DNA from: Peptoniphilus sp. KCTC 25270
GTDB lineage: Bacteria > Bacillota > Clostridia > Tissierellales > Peptoniphilaceae
NCBI RefSeq assembly: GCF_021012875.1
Contig: NZ_JAJMZJ010000003.1
Coordinates: forward strand, 186,001-250,000
Direction: 5' to 3'
Length of the DNA stretch: 64,000 nucleotides
The position numbers and the translations under genes were made by a program. This document shows positions 50,500-60,375 of the stretch, in pieces. Every line of letters starts with the position of its first letter. Within the stretch, counting starts at the first letter, position 1. Under the pieces are notes generated by a model that saw nothing but the letters and a program-made list of their open reading frames with translations, made no database searches and was not told the origin of the DNA.

Positions 50500-51624
50500 A
50501 TGGACGAAAATAAAATTAAATTAACCTTAGACGGACTCGATGAAAACGAAGCAATCACCGATCTTACCGTTCAAGAAGAAATACGACTTACGAATGATAC
50601 TGCCGTTCATTTGACTCCAGAAGAAGAAAAACAAGTAGAAGAATTTGCAAAAACCATTGATTTAACCAATTCTTCTGTGGTTTTACAATATGGTGTGGGA
50701 GCCCAAAAGAAAATTTCCAGTTTCTCAGAAAAAACGTTAAATTCCGTTCGTGCCAAGGATTTGGGAGAAGTGGGAAAGCTTCTTTCTTCTGTTGTGACGG
50801 AATTAAAGAGTTTTGATGAAACAGAAACCAAGGGAATTCGTGGAATTTTCAAGAAATCTTCCAATAAAATTACCGCGATGAAAGCCAATTACGATAAGGC
50901 AGAAAAAAATGTAGACGAAATTGCCCGTGCTTTGGAAAATCATCAAATTACTTTAATGAAAGACATTACTCTTTTGGATCAAATGTACGATTTGAACGAA
51001 GAGTATTTTAAGGAACTTTCCATGTATATTCTTGCAGGAGAAAAGAAATTGGAAGAGGTCCGCACAAAGGAACTTCCTGCTTTAATGCAAGAAGCCGATG
51101 TTACTGGAGATGGAATCGTAGCGCAAAAAGTTACGGATATGCAAAATTTGGCCAATCGTTTTGAGAAAAAACTTCACGATTTGGATTTAACTCGCATGGT
51201 TAGCCTTCAAATGGCGCCACAAATTCGCATGGTCCAAGCTTCCAATACGGTTATGGCAGAAAAAATTCAATCTACCATTGTAAATACCATTCCTATTTGG
51301 AAAAATCAAATGGTATTGGCTTTAGGAGTTCATCATTCCGCCCAAGCAGCGGCGGCTCAACGAAAAGTATCGGATCTTACCAATGAATTGTTACGACAAA
51401 ATGCCGATATGCTAAAAACAAGCACCGTAGAAATTGCCAAGGAATCAGAACGTGGCATTGTGGATGTAGAAACCATTCGTCATACCAACGAACAATTGAT
51501 TTCTGCTTTGGATGAAGTTCGTACCATTCAAATTGAAGGGCACGAAAATCGCGTAAAAGCCGAACACGAACTGCGAATTATGGAAACCCAATTGAAAGAA
51601 AGATTGTTAAATACAAAAGAATAA
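50500..51624 (+). CDS. telA: TelA family (toxic anion resistance) protein
   Basis: A 374-residue TelA/KlaA family protein, mostly helical. Seen: KISSFSEKTLNSVRAKDLGE, the central ITLMKDITLLDQMYDLNEEY, and the highly conserved MVQASNTVMAEKIQSTIVNT followed by IPIWKNQMVLALG block. Members are linked to tellurite and antibiotic tolerance, though the mechanism is not clear. Ribosome binding site GGAGG just after xpaC; followed by a good terminator. Confidence 0.93.
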   Translation: MDENKIKLTLDGLDENEAITDLTVQEEIRLTNDTAVHLTPEEEKQVEEFAKTIDLTNSSVVLQYGVGAQKKISSFSEKTLNSVRAKDLGEVGKLLSSVVTELKSFDETETKGIRGIFKKSSNKITAMKANYDKAEKNVDEIARALENHQITLMKDITLLDQMYDLNEEYFKELSMYILAGEKKLEEVRTKELPALMQEADVTGDGIVAQKVTDMQNLANRFEKKLHDLDLTRMVSLQMAPQIRMVQASNTVMAEKIQSTIVNTIPIWKNQMVLALGVHHSAQAAAAQRKVSDLTNELLRQNADMLKTSTVEIAKESERGIVDVETIRHTNEQLISALDEVRTIQIEGHENRVKAEHELRIMETQLKERLLNTKE

Positions 51625-51625
51625 A

Positions 51626-51659
51626 AAACGGCCCGAGGAATTCTCCTTGGGCTTTTTTT
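51626..51659 (+). terminator. Terminator of xpaC-telA
   Basis: GCCCGAGGA (51631-51639) with TCCTTGGGC (51644-51652; one G-U pair), followed by TTTTTTT. Confidence 0.88.
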
Positions 51660-51692
51660 GTGGAATGGGTATGGATAGTTTAGGTGATGAAT

Positions 51693-53129
51693 ATGAAAAA
51701 AATACAATGGAATTTTAACAATAGTTACGAAACACTCCCCTCGTTTTTTTATGACAAAATTGATTTGTCCCCAGTAAAAAAAACAAAATGGGTGGTGCTC
51801 AATGAAGATTTGGCTCAGTTTTTAGGTTTGGATCCTGAAGCTTTGAAAGAAGAGGGATTTCTTCCCCTTTCTGGTTCAGAGTTTCCCGAAAATGCCAGCC
51901 AAATTGCTCAATCTTATATGGGACATCAATTTGGTTTCCCTTCGATCTTAGGAGATGGGCGGGCCCTTTTATTGGGGGAACAAATTACGCCTAAAGGGGA
52001 ACGCTACGATTTGCAATTAAAAGGAAGTGGCCCTACCCCCTATTCTCGCAATGGAGATGGACGAGCAACGCTACAAGCTATGTTACGGGAATTTTTAATT
52101 AGTGAAGCCATGTTTGGGCTAGGAATTCCAACAACCCGCTCTTTGGCCGTTGTTTCCACAGGAGAACCCGTTTACCGAGAAAGGGTAGAAAAAGGAGCCA
52201 TCTTAACTCGTGTTGCTGCGAGCCATTTACGAGTGGGAACTTTTGAATGGGCCGCCCATAGCCAAATCAAAGAAAATCTAATTTCCTTGGCTGATTACGC
52301 CATCCAAAGACATTACCCAGAACTTGAAAACGCAGAAGACAAGTATTTTCAATTTTATTTGGAAGTGCAAAAACGACAAGCAAAACTTTTGGCCCAATGG
52401 ATGAGCGTAGGATTTATTCACGGAGTTATGAATACAGACAATATGACCATTTCCGGCGAAACCATCGATTATGGCCCTTGTGCCTTTTTGGACGTCTACG
52501 CTCCTCAAACGGTTTACAGCTCCATCGATATTTATGGGCGTTATGCCTACGAAAAACAACCTCAAATGGCTGCCTGGAATTTGGCCCGCTTTGGCCAGGC
52601 CCTCTCTCCTCTCATTGGAGAAACCCACGAAAAAGCAATGGAACGTGTAGATGGAGCTTTGGAAGAATTTGCCAAAGAATTTCAACGGGAATTCTACCGA
52701 ATTTATGGCAGAAAACTAGGGCTTTCTCAAGTGGATGGGGACGATCGGAAGCTCATTCACGAATTGTTGGAAATTATGGAAAAAAATTCCACGGATTACA
52801 CCAATACCTTTGTAGATTTGACTTTAAGGGATTGGGAGCAGGAAATCTATCAAAGAAAAGATTTCTTCTCTTGGAAAGAAAAATGGCTGAAACGTTTGGA
52901 AAAAGAGAACCCTGAAGAAGTAGAAAAACGAATGAAAAATAGCAATCCCTATATTATTCCAAGAAACTACTGGGTGGAACAAGCCCTTTTTGAAGCAAAA
53001 GAAGGAAATCTGGATCTATTCTTAGAATTATGGGCAGCACTAAAATCTCCTTATGATTACGAAAAACATAAGGAAAAATTTCGATTTTACAAGGAAATAT
53101 TCGGATACAAAACGTATTGCGGGACATAA
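51693..53129 (+). CDS. selO: Protein adenylyltransferase SelO (YdiU/UPF0061)
   Basis: A 478-residue pseudokinase-fold enzyme that transfers AMP to proteins. Seen: YMGHQFGFPSILGDGRALLL GE, DLQLKGSGPTPYSRNGDGRA, MLREFLISEAMFGLGIPTTR, FIHGVMNTDNMTISGETIDYGP and a C-terminal YKTYCGT typical of the family. Start ATG 51693 after AGGTGA; GTG 51684 and ATG 51687 overlap that site. Slightly shorter than E. coli SelO. Monocistronic. Targets unknown here. Confidence 0.93.
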   Translation: MKKIQWNFNNSYETLPSFFYDKIDLSPVKKTKWVVLNEDLAQFLGLDPEALKEEGFLPLSGSEFPENASQIAQSYMGHQFGFPSILGDGRALLLGEQITPKGERYDLQLKGSGPTPYSRNGDGRATLQAMLREFLISEAMFGLGIPTTRSLAVVSTGEPVYRERVEKGAILTRVAASHLRVGTFEWAAHSQIKENLISLADYAIQRHYPELENAEDKYFQFYLEVQKRQAKLLAQWMSVGFIHGVMNTDNMTISGETIDYGPCAFLDVYAPQTVYSSIDIYGRYAYEKQPQMAAWNLARFGQALSPLIGETHEKAMERVDGALEEFAKEFQREFYRIYGRKLGLSQVDGDDRKLIHELLEIMEKNSTDYTNTFVDLTLRDWEQEIYQRKDFFSWKEKWLKRLEKENPEEVEKRMKNSNPYIIPRNYWVEQALFEAKEGNLDLFLELWAALKSPYDYEKHKEKFRFYKEIFGYKTYCGT

Positions 53130-53505
53130 ATTCTATACCAGTAAAAATAGGGAATTGTATATTTTTATTCTTAAATACTTGTATACTAGTTTGTAAAAAT
53201 TACAACGAAATTTGCTCAAAAATGGAAATGCGTAGAAAAAAGATAGAAATTAAATATTTGACTATTAAACCTTTGTTTATATTGAATTTTCAATATTTAG
53301 ACAAAATAACAGTAAATTCCTATAAATTATGTATATAAAATTGATGGGAATTGTAGGTTTTATGAAATTGCAAAAACCCTTGGAAATGTTGAAATTTAGC
53401 GTTTTTTTAAGGGTTTTTTAGTGGTATACTAGCAATAGCAAGAAATACTATAGTGATAATACAACTGGCCATTGTAAAAATATTTTCTAAGAAAGAGGCT
53501 TCTTT
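53130..53505 (+). other. Intergenic region with a weak terminator and a promoter
   Basis: A 376-bp AT-rich stretch. AAAAACCCTT (53372-53381) pairs with AAGGGTTTTTT (53409-53419) across a 27-base loop, a poor but possible terminator of selO. Just after it are TATACT and TATAGT boxes (53426-53455) that could start the next gene. No gene seen. Confidence 0.5.
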
Positions 53506-54669
53506 ATGAAAGCTTGGAGTAGAATTATTATTACCAGTTTAGCCATTGCTACATTATTCTCTAATATAAGTTTTGCTTATTATGGGAATGATTTTGTCCA
53601 ACAAAAAAGCCAATTATTAACTCGTGCTATTGAACAGGGGTTTATTAGTGGTTACGAGGATGGCAGTTTGCGGCCTGATTCCACTTTAACTCGTGCAGAG
53701 CTTACGACTATATTGTCTCGGACCATTTCTTCCAATCAAATAAAATTAGTGGATATTTCTCATTTTACAGATGTACGAAGATCTGACTGGTTTTATCCTA
53801 GTTTCCAATTGGCCGTTTCTGTTGGTTGTATTTCAGGAACTTCCAAAAATACCCTAAGCCCTAGAGCTTATATCTCTAGAGAAGAGGCTTTGGTTATGGT
53901 CGGCCGATTATTGGATTTTGGATCCTACGATCCAAATTTTTTAGAAATCTATAATGATCATTCCAAAATTAGCGATTGGGCAGAGCCTTTTATTTCTATT
54001 TTAATTGAAAAGGGAATTGTAAAGGGATTGTTGGATTCTCTAGATCCAAAAAAAGCCATTACTCGATCTGAATTTGCCATGGTTTTGATGAACTATGTTT
54101 ATTATAAGGGCATAGCCAGAAGCTACGAAACCCCTACAAATCCAACCGTTCTTGTAAAATGGGAGGATCCTTCAGAAAATTCTTTCTCTGAAGCAGAATT
54201 CGAAACTTACTATACCAGCCAAAACCAAGGGGCAAGGGGATATTTTTACGAATCTTCTATGATTTATGATTTATTAAATCGAGTCAATTCCGCAAGAATG
54301 GAAAATGGATTAAGGCCCCTCTCTCTTCAGGGAAGCATCAATTATTATGCTACCAACCGTGTGTTGGAAGAAAGTATCCAACAAGCGCAAACAGGTAGTA
54401 TGAACCACTTACGACCAAATGGAGACATTTGGTACCAAGAAGGCATTCAAATCTACCCAGAATATTATTTTATCGGAGAAGTGGTTTCCTATATTTACAA
54501 TCGAGGAAGCGATGAAGCCAATGCCAATGTGATTGTTCAGAATTTTATGAATTCTCCTAGTCATCGCTCCATTTTAATGGATCCCTCTGCTCAAGAGATT
54601 TCCATTAGCGTATTCTATAATGCCGATACAGATAATATTGCAACTTGTATGATTCCTTTGCGGAAATAA
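53506..54669 (+). CDS. SLH-anchored CAP/SCP domain protein
   Basis: A 387-residue secreted protein. Seen: signal peptide (MKAWSRIIITSLAIATLFSN, cut near SFA-YY); three SLH motifs at the N-terminus (ISGYEDGSLRPDSTLTRAEL, then CISGTSKNTLSPRAYISREE and a third near 165-200); then a CAP domain (about 250-387) with LLNRVNSARMENGLRPLS, MNHLRPNG and NFMNSPSHRSILMDPSAQEI. CAP proteins of this kind occur on many Gram-positive surfaces; function uncertain. Unlike the SLH proteins at 16-24 kb, the SLH part is N-terminal. Confidence 0.9.
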   Translation: MKAWSRIIITSLAIATLFSNISFAYYGNDFVQQKSQLLTRAIEQGFISGYEDGSLRPDSTLTRAELTTILSRTISSNQIKLVDISHFTDVRRSDWFYPSFQLAVSVGCISGTSKNTLSPRAYISREEALVMVGRLLDFGSYDPNFLEIYNDHSKISDWAEPFISILIEKGIVKGLLDSLDPKKAITRSEFAMVLMNYVYYKGIARSYETPTNPTVLVKWEDPSENSFSEAEFETYYTSQNQGARGYFYESSMIYDLLNRVNSARMENGLRPLSLQGSINYYATNRVLEESIQQAQTGSMNHLRPNGDIWYQEGIQIYPEYYFIGEVVSYIYNRGSDEANANVIVQNFMNSPSHRSILMDPSAQEISISVFYNADTDNIATCMIPLRK

Positions 54670-54721
54670 ATCCACACAGTTTATCCACATCTTGTTAATA
54701 ACTTATGTGAATATCTTTATA

Positions 54722-54753
54722 CAAAAAAAGGAGGGCTTAGCCTTCCTTTTTTA
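54722..54753 (+). terminator. Terminator of the SLH-CAP gene
   Basis: AAGGAGGG with CCTTCCTT around CTTAG. The imperfect pair is a G-U only on the plus strand, so it serves the CAP gene; it also overlaps the end of the convergent NUDIX gene. Confidence 0.85.
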
Positions 54754-55243
54754 TATGCTCTAAAATTGTTTTATAATGGGTTCGAATTCGCTTTTCCATG
54801 GGCTTTGCAAAGAATCCATCCTCTAACATTTTATCTAGTTTTTCTTGATCAATCCATTGAAAATCTTCCACTTCTTCCTTTTGTAGTTGAATGTTATCCA
54901 CAGATTTTATCAATAAATAGATTTCGCTGAATTTTCGGTTTTCTTTTGCTTGCCCTAAGAATTGAAGCTCCTTGCCGCTGGCTTTGATTCCAACTTCCTC
55001 TTCCAATTCTCGAAGAGCCCCTTCTTTTCCCGTTTCGTCTTCTACCACACTTCCCATGGTGAATTCCCATTTATGGGCAAATTCTTTTCCTTCGGCCCGT
55101 TGGGTTACCAACAATTTCCCTTCAGAAATCACAAAACTTCCTGCCACCAAATAATATTCCTCTGGAGACAAAGTTTCTCCTCGTTCTTTGTAATATCCCA
55201 TGGGATGAAAATTTTCGTCGTAAATCTTACGCATTTCCGTCAT
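54737..55243 (-). CDS. NUDIX hydrolase at the end of the V-ATPase operon
   Basis: A 168-residue NUDIX protein. The box GSVVEDETGKEGALRELEEE VGI fits the signature. The N-terminus (KIYDENFHPMGYYKERGETL) and the GSFVISEGKLLVTQR strand resemble YfcD/IPP-isomerase-like NUDIX enzymes. The start at 55243 overlaps the end of ntpD by 17 bp, so it is translated with the ATPase operon although the link is unclear. Substrate not known. Confidence 0.9.
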   Translation of the reverse strand: MTEMRKIYDENFHPMGYYKERGETLSPEEYYLVAGSFVISEGKLLVTQRAEGKEFAHKWEFTMGSVVEDETGKEGALRELEEEVGIKASGKELQFLGQAKENRKFSEIYLLIKSVDNIQLQKEEVEDFQWIDQEKLDKMLEDGFFAKPMEKRIRTHYKTILEHIKKEG

Positions 55244-55856
55244 TTTCTTCTCTTCCTTTCATACGTTTCAATCGGAAGAAATCATCTCTCTCTTTTTCTT
55301 CCAATTCGTTTTGGATTTCTTTTTTCGCTTTTTCGTATTTAGGAATTTGAATTTTTTCTAGGGCATTGGCCCGTTTTACACTTTTTTTGATTTCCTTTGC
55401 CAATCGATACAAACTGGTTTCAATTTCTGCCAATTCATAGATTAACTCTCGCATTTGATCCATTTCAAGATAGGCCTCATCAAAGGCAACGGTTGTTTCA
55501 TAGAGAGAAAAGCTATGTTTTGGATTGAAATGTTTGTATTGTACCTCGGGAATTTCCACGCCCATTACAGAGCGATAGCCCATGATATATTCTTCTTCTT
55601 TTGGCATGGATTTCGAAATATCTACTACTGCTTCCCAACCCATGGTTACAGAGGCCATGGTCAAGGATTCGTAGGATTTTTGAAATTTTCCTTCAATTTC
55701 TTTTTGAATTTCTGCGGCTCGATTGTTCAAACTCATCATTTCTCGAATCAAAACCGTCCGTTTTTTGTCTAGTAGGCCATATCCTTTTTCGGCAAAGGCC
55801 AAACTATCTTTTACTTTCATTAAGTTGGCTTTTGTTGCTGTTAATTTCTTTGCCAT
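55227..55856 (-). CDS. ntpD: V-type ATPase subunit D
   Basis: A 209-residue central-shaft subunit. Seen: long N-terminal helix with LTATKANLMKVKDSLAFAEK GYGLLDKKRTVLIREMM and a matching C-terminal helix (VKRANALEKIQIPKYEKAKK), the paired coiled coil that rotates inside the A3B3 head. Family length. It follows ntpB by 9 bp and is overlapped by the NUDIX gene. Confidence 0.95.
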   Translation of the reverse strand: MAKKLTATKANLMKVKDSLAFAEKGYGLLDKKRTVLIREMMSLNNRAAEIQKEIEGKFQKSYESLTMASVTMGWEAVVDISKSMPKEEEYIMGYRSVMGVEIPEVQYKHFNPKHSFSLYETTVAFDEAYLEMDQMRELIYELAEIETSLYRLAKEIKKSVKRANALEKIQIPKYEKAKKEIQNELEEKERDDFFRLKRMKGREENDGNA

Positions 55857-55865
55857 TTTGGCCTC

Positions 55866-57233
55866 CTAGAGGTATTTTTCCTTCATTTCTGGCGTAATTC
55901 GAGTCAACATATCTTCTGGTAAAATTCGTAACAATTCCCATCCCAAATCCAATGTTTCTTCAATGGATCGATTGGTGTGGAAACCTTGACCAATAAATTC
56001 TTCTTCCATACGCTTTCCAAATTGAAGCAAAAGTTGATCTTCTTCGCTTAACTCTTCTTGTCCGATAATTTGTGCTAAGGCACGAACTTCAATTACCCGT
56101 GAATAGGAAGCAAACAACTGAGCCGAAACATCGGGATGGTCGTCACGAGTATATTCTTCTCCAATTCCATCTTTCATCAAACGAGAAAGGGAGGGCAAAA
56201 TATCCACAGGAGGATAAATCCCCTGTTGGTTTAGATCTCGACTTAATACAACTTGTCCTTCGGTTATATATCCCGTTAAGTCAGGAATCGGATGGGTAAT
56301 ATCATCGGAAGGCATGGTTAAAATAGGAATTAAAGTTACAGAGCCTTCTACTCCATCAATCATGCCGGCTCTTTCATAAATAGCTGCCAAATCGGAATAC
56401 AAATATCCTGGATAGCCCTTTCGAGAAGGAACCTCTCCCCTTTGGGAGCTTACCTCCCGTAAACTTTCTCCATAACTGGTCATATCGGTCATAATAACCA
56501 AAACATGGCGGTGTTCTTCAAAGGCCAAATATTCTGCCGCGGTTAAAGCACATTTTGGAGCAATAATTCTCTCCATAATGGGATCATCGGCATAGTTCAA
56601 ATACATAACTACCTTGTCCATTACTCCCGATTCCATAAAAGAATCTTTGAAATAACTGGCTACTTCTCGTTTCAATCCCATTCCACAAAAGACAACGGAA
56701 AATTCTCCTTCGTCTCCACGGATACGGGCTTGTTTTACAATTTGTGCTGCCAATTCATTATGAGGCAAACCGGAGCCGGAAAAAATCGGAAGTTTTTGTC
56801 CACGAATTAAGGTCATTAAAGCATCAATGGAACTAATCCCTGTTTCTACAAAGTTTCTAGGATAAAGACGAGCCACAGGATTCATTGGGCGACCATTTAC
56901 GTTATAAAATTCGTCTGCGTAAATTTTCCCCCCTTTATCTGTTGGTTGGCCAATTCCGTTAAAAGTACGGCCTAAAATATCTTTGGATAGAGGAATGGTA
57001 AAGGGCTTTCCTTCAAAAACGACTTTCATATTGGTGGGAGAAATCCCTAAAGATTCCCCAAAGACTTGAACGGTTGCCTTATCTCCATCAATCCCAATCA
57101 CACGACCGGTTAAAACTTCTTTCGTATTTCGATTGGTTAAGCTTACAATTTCCCCATAGCTTACATGGTGTAGCCCGGATAATTCCACCAAGGAACCATG
57201 GACACGGTCAAGAAGCAAATATTCTTTTTTCAT
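55866..57233 (-). CDS. ntpB: V-type ATPase subunit B
   Basis: A 455-residue non-catalytic head subunit. Seen: [34 protein letters not shown] (the altered P-loop typical of B), [16 protein letters not shown], and [20 protein letters not shown] followed by [23 protein letters not shown]. Begins 1 bp after the ntpA stop. Alternates with A in the hexamer and helps bind nucleotide. Confidence 0.97.
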   Translation of the reverse strand: MKKEYLLLDRVHGSLVELSGLHHVSYGEIVSLTNRNTKEVLTGRVIGIDGDKATVQVFGESLGISPTNMKVVFEGKPFTIPLSKDILGRTFNGIGQPTDKGGKIYADEFYNVNGRPMNPVARLYPRNFVETGISSIDALMTLIRGQKLPIFSGSGLPHNELAAQIVKQARIRGDEGEFSVVFCGMGLKREVASYFKDSFMESGVMDKVVMYLNYADDPIMERIIAPKCALTAAEYLAFEEHRHVLVIMTDMTSYGESLREVSSQRGEVPSRKGYPGYLYSDLAAIYERAGMIDGVEGSVTLIPILTMPSDDITHPIPDLTGYITEGQVVLSRDLNQQGIYPPVDILPSLSRLMKDGIGEEYTRDDHPDVSAQLFASYSRVIEVRALAQIIGQEELSEEDQLLLQFGKRMEEEFIGQGFHTNRSIEETLDLGWELLRILPEDMLTRITPEMKEKYL

Positions 57234-57234
57234 C

Positions 57235-59010
57235 CTAGAGTTCCTCCTGGTATTTCAATCGTAGATTTCGATAATATTCTCGAATTTTATTGTTTAATAC
57301 GGTGAATTTTGACATGGTCTCATCATCCATATTGTATTTCATATTGATAATTTCTGTAATCAAGGGAACGTTCCGTACTTCTGCCATAGAAATTCCCATC
57401 TGAATGGTTTCCATTCCTTCTTCGTACAAAATATCAATCGTTCGAAGCATTTCATATTGGCGTTCCAAAGATACGAAACAATCCTTTGGATGGAAGAAAT
57501 TTTGTTGCAAAAATCCTGTTTTCACAACGCGAGCCACTTCCAACACAAAACGTTCTCTATCTGGAAGGACATCTTCCCCTACTAACATAACAACCTCTTG
57601 TAATTTTGCCTCATCATGAAGCAAGCTTAAGAATTTTTTCCGTAAAGCTGGTAAATCTCCCTCTAAGCGGTTGTCATAATAATTCCCCATAGCGGAGACA
57701 TAACCAGAATAAGAATCCAACCAGTGAATCGCTGGATAGTGACGAGCATAGGCCAAATCTCGGTCTAAAGCCAAGAAAGTATTTACAAAACGGCGAGTGT
57801 TTTCCGTAACGGGTTCGGAGAAATCTCCTCCCGCCGGAGATACGGCGCCAATGGTTGTTACGCTACCTTCTTTTCCTGATAAAGCCACCGCTGGTCCACT
57901 TCGTTCGTAAAAACTAGCAATACGACTTGGCAAATACGCGGGGTAGCCTTCTTCTGCTGGCATCTCTTCCAAACGTCCAGAAATTTCCCGTAGCGCCTCT
58001 GCCCAACGGGAGGTACTATCTGCCATCATGGCTACATCATAGCCTTGATCGCGGAAATATTCCGCCAAAGTAATGCCTGTATAAATAGAGGCTTCACGGG
58101 CCGCCACAGGCATATTTGATGTATTGGCAATTAAAATGGTACGATCCATTAACGGTTTTCCAGAATAAGGGTCAATTAGTTTTGGGAAATCTTCCAAAAC
58201 TTCTGTCATCTCATTTCCCCGTTCACCGCATCCAATATATACGATAATATCGGCGTCACAATATTTTGCAATTTGATGTTGGGTCATGGTTTTTCCTGTG
58301 CCAAAGGATCCTGGAACGGCTACGGTTCCTCCCTTTGCAATAGGGAAAAATACGTCAAATACACGGGTTCCTGTAGCAAGTAAAGTGTCTGGATCCGTAT
58401 ATTCTTTTACAGGTCTTGGAATACGTACGGGCCATTCATGGCTCATGGCGAGTTCGTGAATTTCTCCCTCTTCATCCTTTAATTTCAAAACCGTTTCTAC
58501 TACATTGTATTTCCCTGGTTCTGCAATCCAAACAATTTCGCCTTTTACTTTTGGAGGCGTTAAAATTCTATGGGTAATAATTTGTGTTTCTTCCACTTCC
58601 CCAAAAATGGCTCCTGGTTCTATTTTCTCCCCTACTTCTCGCGTCGGTTGAAAATCCCAGAGTTTTTCTAAGTCCAAATTCATAAGGCCAATTCCTTCAG
58701 GAATAAAATAACCCTGTTCTCTTGCAATTCGGTCCAAAGGGCGTTCAATTCCATCAAACATATTTCCCAAAAGTCCTGGACCTAAACGCACAGAAAGGGG
58801 AGCCCTAGTTCCTTGAATCGGCTCGTCTCGTTTTAATCCTTCGGTTTCTTCATAAACCTGAACGATTCCATGATCTCCTTCTACAGAAATCACTTCTCCA
58901 ATGAGTTTTTTCTCTCCCACTTGTACCATTTCCCGCATGGCAAAGGAGGACATATGGTTACCGATTACAACGGGACCGTTGATTTTTTCAATAATTGGTT
59001 TATTTTCCAT
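57235..59010 (-). CDS. ntpA: V-type ATPase catalytic subunit A
   Basis: A 591-residue catalytic subunit. Seen: Walker A GSFGTGKT at 234-241, [10 protein letters not shown] at 262 onward with the catalytic Glu, [35 protein letters not shown] and [12 protein letters not shown]. Carries the extra non-homologous region (about 110-190) that separates A from F-type beta. The start is ATG 59010, 11 bp into the end of ntpE, preceded by GGGAGG; earlier in-frame sequence up to 59052 lies within ntpE. Confidence 0.97.
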   Translation of the reverse strand: MENKPIIEKINGPVVIGNHMSSFAMREMVQVGEKKLIGEVISVEGDHGIVQVYEETEGLKRDEPIQGTRAPLSVRLGPGLLGNMFDGIERPLDRIAREQGYFIPEGIGLMNLDLEKLWDFQPTREVGEKIEPGAIFGEVEETQIITHRILTPPKVKGEIVWIAEPGKYNVVETVLKLKDEEGEIHELAMSHEWPVRIPRPVKEYTDPDTLLATGTRVFDVFFPIAKGGTVAVPGSFGTGKTMTQHQIAKYCDADIIVYIGCGERGNEMTEVLEDFPKLIDPYSGKPLMDRTILIANTSNMPVAAREASIYTGITLAEYFRDQGYDVAMMADSTSRWAEALREISGRLEEMPAEEGYPAYLPSRIASFYERSGPAVALSGKEGSVTTIGAVSPAGGDFSEPVTENTRRFVNTFLALDRDLAYARHYPAIHWLDSYSGYVSAMGNYYDNRLEGDLPALRKKFLSLLHDEAKLQEVVMLVGEDVLPDRERFVLEVARVVKTGFLQQNFFHPKDCFVSLERQYEMLRTIDILYEEGMETIQMGISMAEVRNVPLITEIINMKYNMDDETMSKFTVLNNKIREYYRNLRLKYQEEL

Positions 59011-59629
59011 TTTGATCCTCCCTATGGAATAATTTATAGAGAAGTTTCCCAATTTCGTAGCGTTTTTCTTCTACCATTGTTCGAAGATCGTTGTTTAGAT
59101 TATAGGTATTGGCCTCATCACTTACTACATGGCCGCCAATGATTTCCTCTCCCATTACATTAGGGATCAAAGAGATGCCTAGTTTTTTTCCTTTTTCTTC
59201 AATTTCTTCAAAAAAAACGTCCATATCTTTTTGGGTTAATCCCATACGATAGGTTCCTGGGGTTAAATGAGAAAAGGTTACATCAATCCCTTTAAGTAAT
59301 ATTTCTCTATAACGGTCTTCTAAGGTAAATTTTTTTGCCCGTTCCATAATCGCTTCTACAAAATCTTCTTCTAGTTGGTCCATTTTTTGCAACTCAAGAA
59401 CGCGGCGTTGCTCCTTGGCCTTAGAAATTTTTTCATTTCCCAAAACGGTAGCCAATTTATGCCGTCTTTCCATCATTGTCTCTTTTTCTTCACGTAGTGC
59501 TTCTTCTTTTTCTTTTACAATTTTTTCGGTCTCTTCTTGAATTCGTGTTTTCCTCTTATCGAAATCCAATAGTCGAGACTTATACACCACATCTTCAAAG
59601 AGCTCCAATTTATTTTCAATCATTAACAT
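59000..59629 (-). CDS. ntpE: V-type ATPase subunit E (peripheral stalk)
   Basis: A 209-residue stalk protein. The N-terminal two-thirds is a highly charged long helix (EEKETMMERRHKLATVLGNE). The C-terminal domain has GEEIIGGHVVSDEANTYNLN NDLRTMVEEKR, the family's GG.V....G...DN(T/N).. block. Pairs with the H/G-type stalk subunit. It starts 4 bp after the ntpG end. Confidence 0.92.
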   Translation of the reverse strand: MLMIENKLELFEDVVYKSRLLDFDKRKTRIQEETEKIVKEKEEALREEKETMMERRHKLATVLGNEKISKAKEQRRVLELQKMDQLEEDFVEAIMERAKKFTLEDRYREILLKGIDVTFSHLTPGTYRMGLTQKDMDVFFEEIEEKGKKLGISLIPNVMGEEIIGGHVVSDEANTYNLNNDLRTMVEEKRYEIGKLLYKLFHREDQNGK

Positions 59630-59633
59630 GATA

Positions 59634-59945
59634 TCACCTATCCAATTTCAGTCCGATGGCTTCTCGAACGTATTTCATAATAAAGTCTTTCTCTTTGAAT
59701 CCTTCTCTACCTGGTACGGTTACAATCAAAGGACTTCTTGGCTTCGATTTTACTTTCAAAATTTCTTCTCTTAATTTCGTAAAATCCTCTTCTCCTAAGA
59801 GAATAATGCCAATTTCCTTGTTTTTTACCCCTTCCAAAAAATTCGCCCTTAACTCTTCTTCGTCACGACAGAATTTTCCTTCAAATCCACTCATTCTAAG
59901 GGCTATTAGCAATTCATCGTCGCAACTTAGCACCAAAGAGCGCAT
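59634..59945 (-). CDS. ntpG: V-type ATPase subunit F
   Basis: A 103-residue Rossmann-like subunit (LVLSCDDELLIALRMSGFEG, IGIILLGEEDF, SPLIVTVPGREG), the shaft partner of subunit D. The start codon overlaps the ntpK stop by 1 bp (TAATG). Length normal. Confidence 0.9.
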   Translation of the reverse strand: MRSLVLSCDDELLIALRMSGFEGKFCRDEEELRANFLEGVKNKEIGIILLGEEDFTKLREEILKVKSKPRSPLIVTVPGREGFKEKDFIMKYVREAIGLKLDR

Positions 59946-60364
59946 TATAGTTTACCTAAAATCATAATAGAGATGATCAATCCGTAAATGGCAATCCCTT
60001 CTGCCAAACCTACAAAGATCAAAGTTTTACCAAGAATGCTATCGTCTTCCGATACAGCACCTAGAGCGGAGCTTCCTACAACACCTACAGCGTAACCAGT
60101 TCCGATTGTTGCCAATCCAGTTGATAAAGCCGCTGCCAAAAGTCCCAAGCCGTTTACTTGTGTTGTTCCTGTGGCGGCTTGTACCGCTTGTGGTGCCATT
60201 AATACCATCGCTCCCACAATGGTTGGAATAAATACAGCTAAATTCGTACGCAATACTTTCTTCAATCTTGGACGATCAGACTTTGCTCCTCGTTCCATTA
60301 AAATCATTCCATAAGCAATGGTTCCCAATACAACAAATGATGCAATCCATAAAATATTTTCCAT
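59945..60364 (-). CDS. ntpK: V-type ATPase proteolipid subunit K
   Basis: A 139-residue membrane ring subunit with about four hydrophobic segments. The ion-binding Glu is in the last helix (FVGLAEGIAIYGLIISIMIL). Unlike classic Na+-binding rings, the residue after the Glu is Gly, not Ser/Thr, so the coupling ion cannot be called as sodium from this. Middle region has SALGAVSEDDSILGKTLIFVG, and glycine-rich ATIGTGYAVGVVGSSALGAV. Confidence 0.92.
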   Translation of the reverse strand: MENILWIASFVVLGTIAYGMILMERGAKSDRPRLKKVLRTNLAVFIPTIVGAMVLMAPQAVQAATGTTQVNGLGLLAAALSTGLATIGTGYAVGVVGSSALGAVSEDDSILGKTLIFVGLAEGIAIYGLIISIMILGKL

Positions 60365-60375
60365 TTTTTGTTCTC

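Noticed and set aside
59945-60364. Sodium-specific V-ATPase
   Set aside because: The residue after the ion-binding glutamate in subunit K is Gly instead of Ser/Thr, so the sequence does not support calling the ion.
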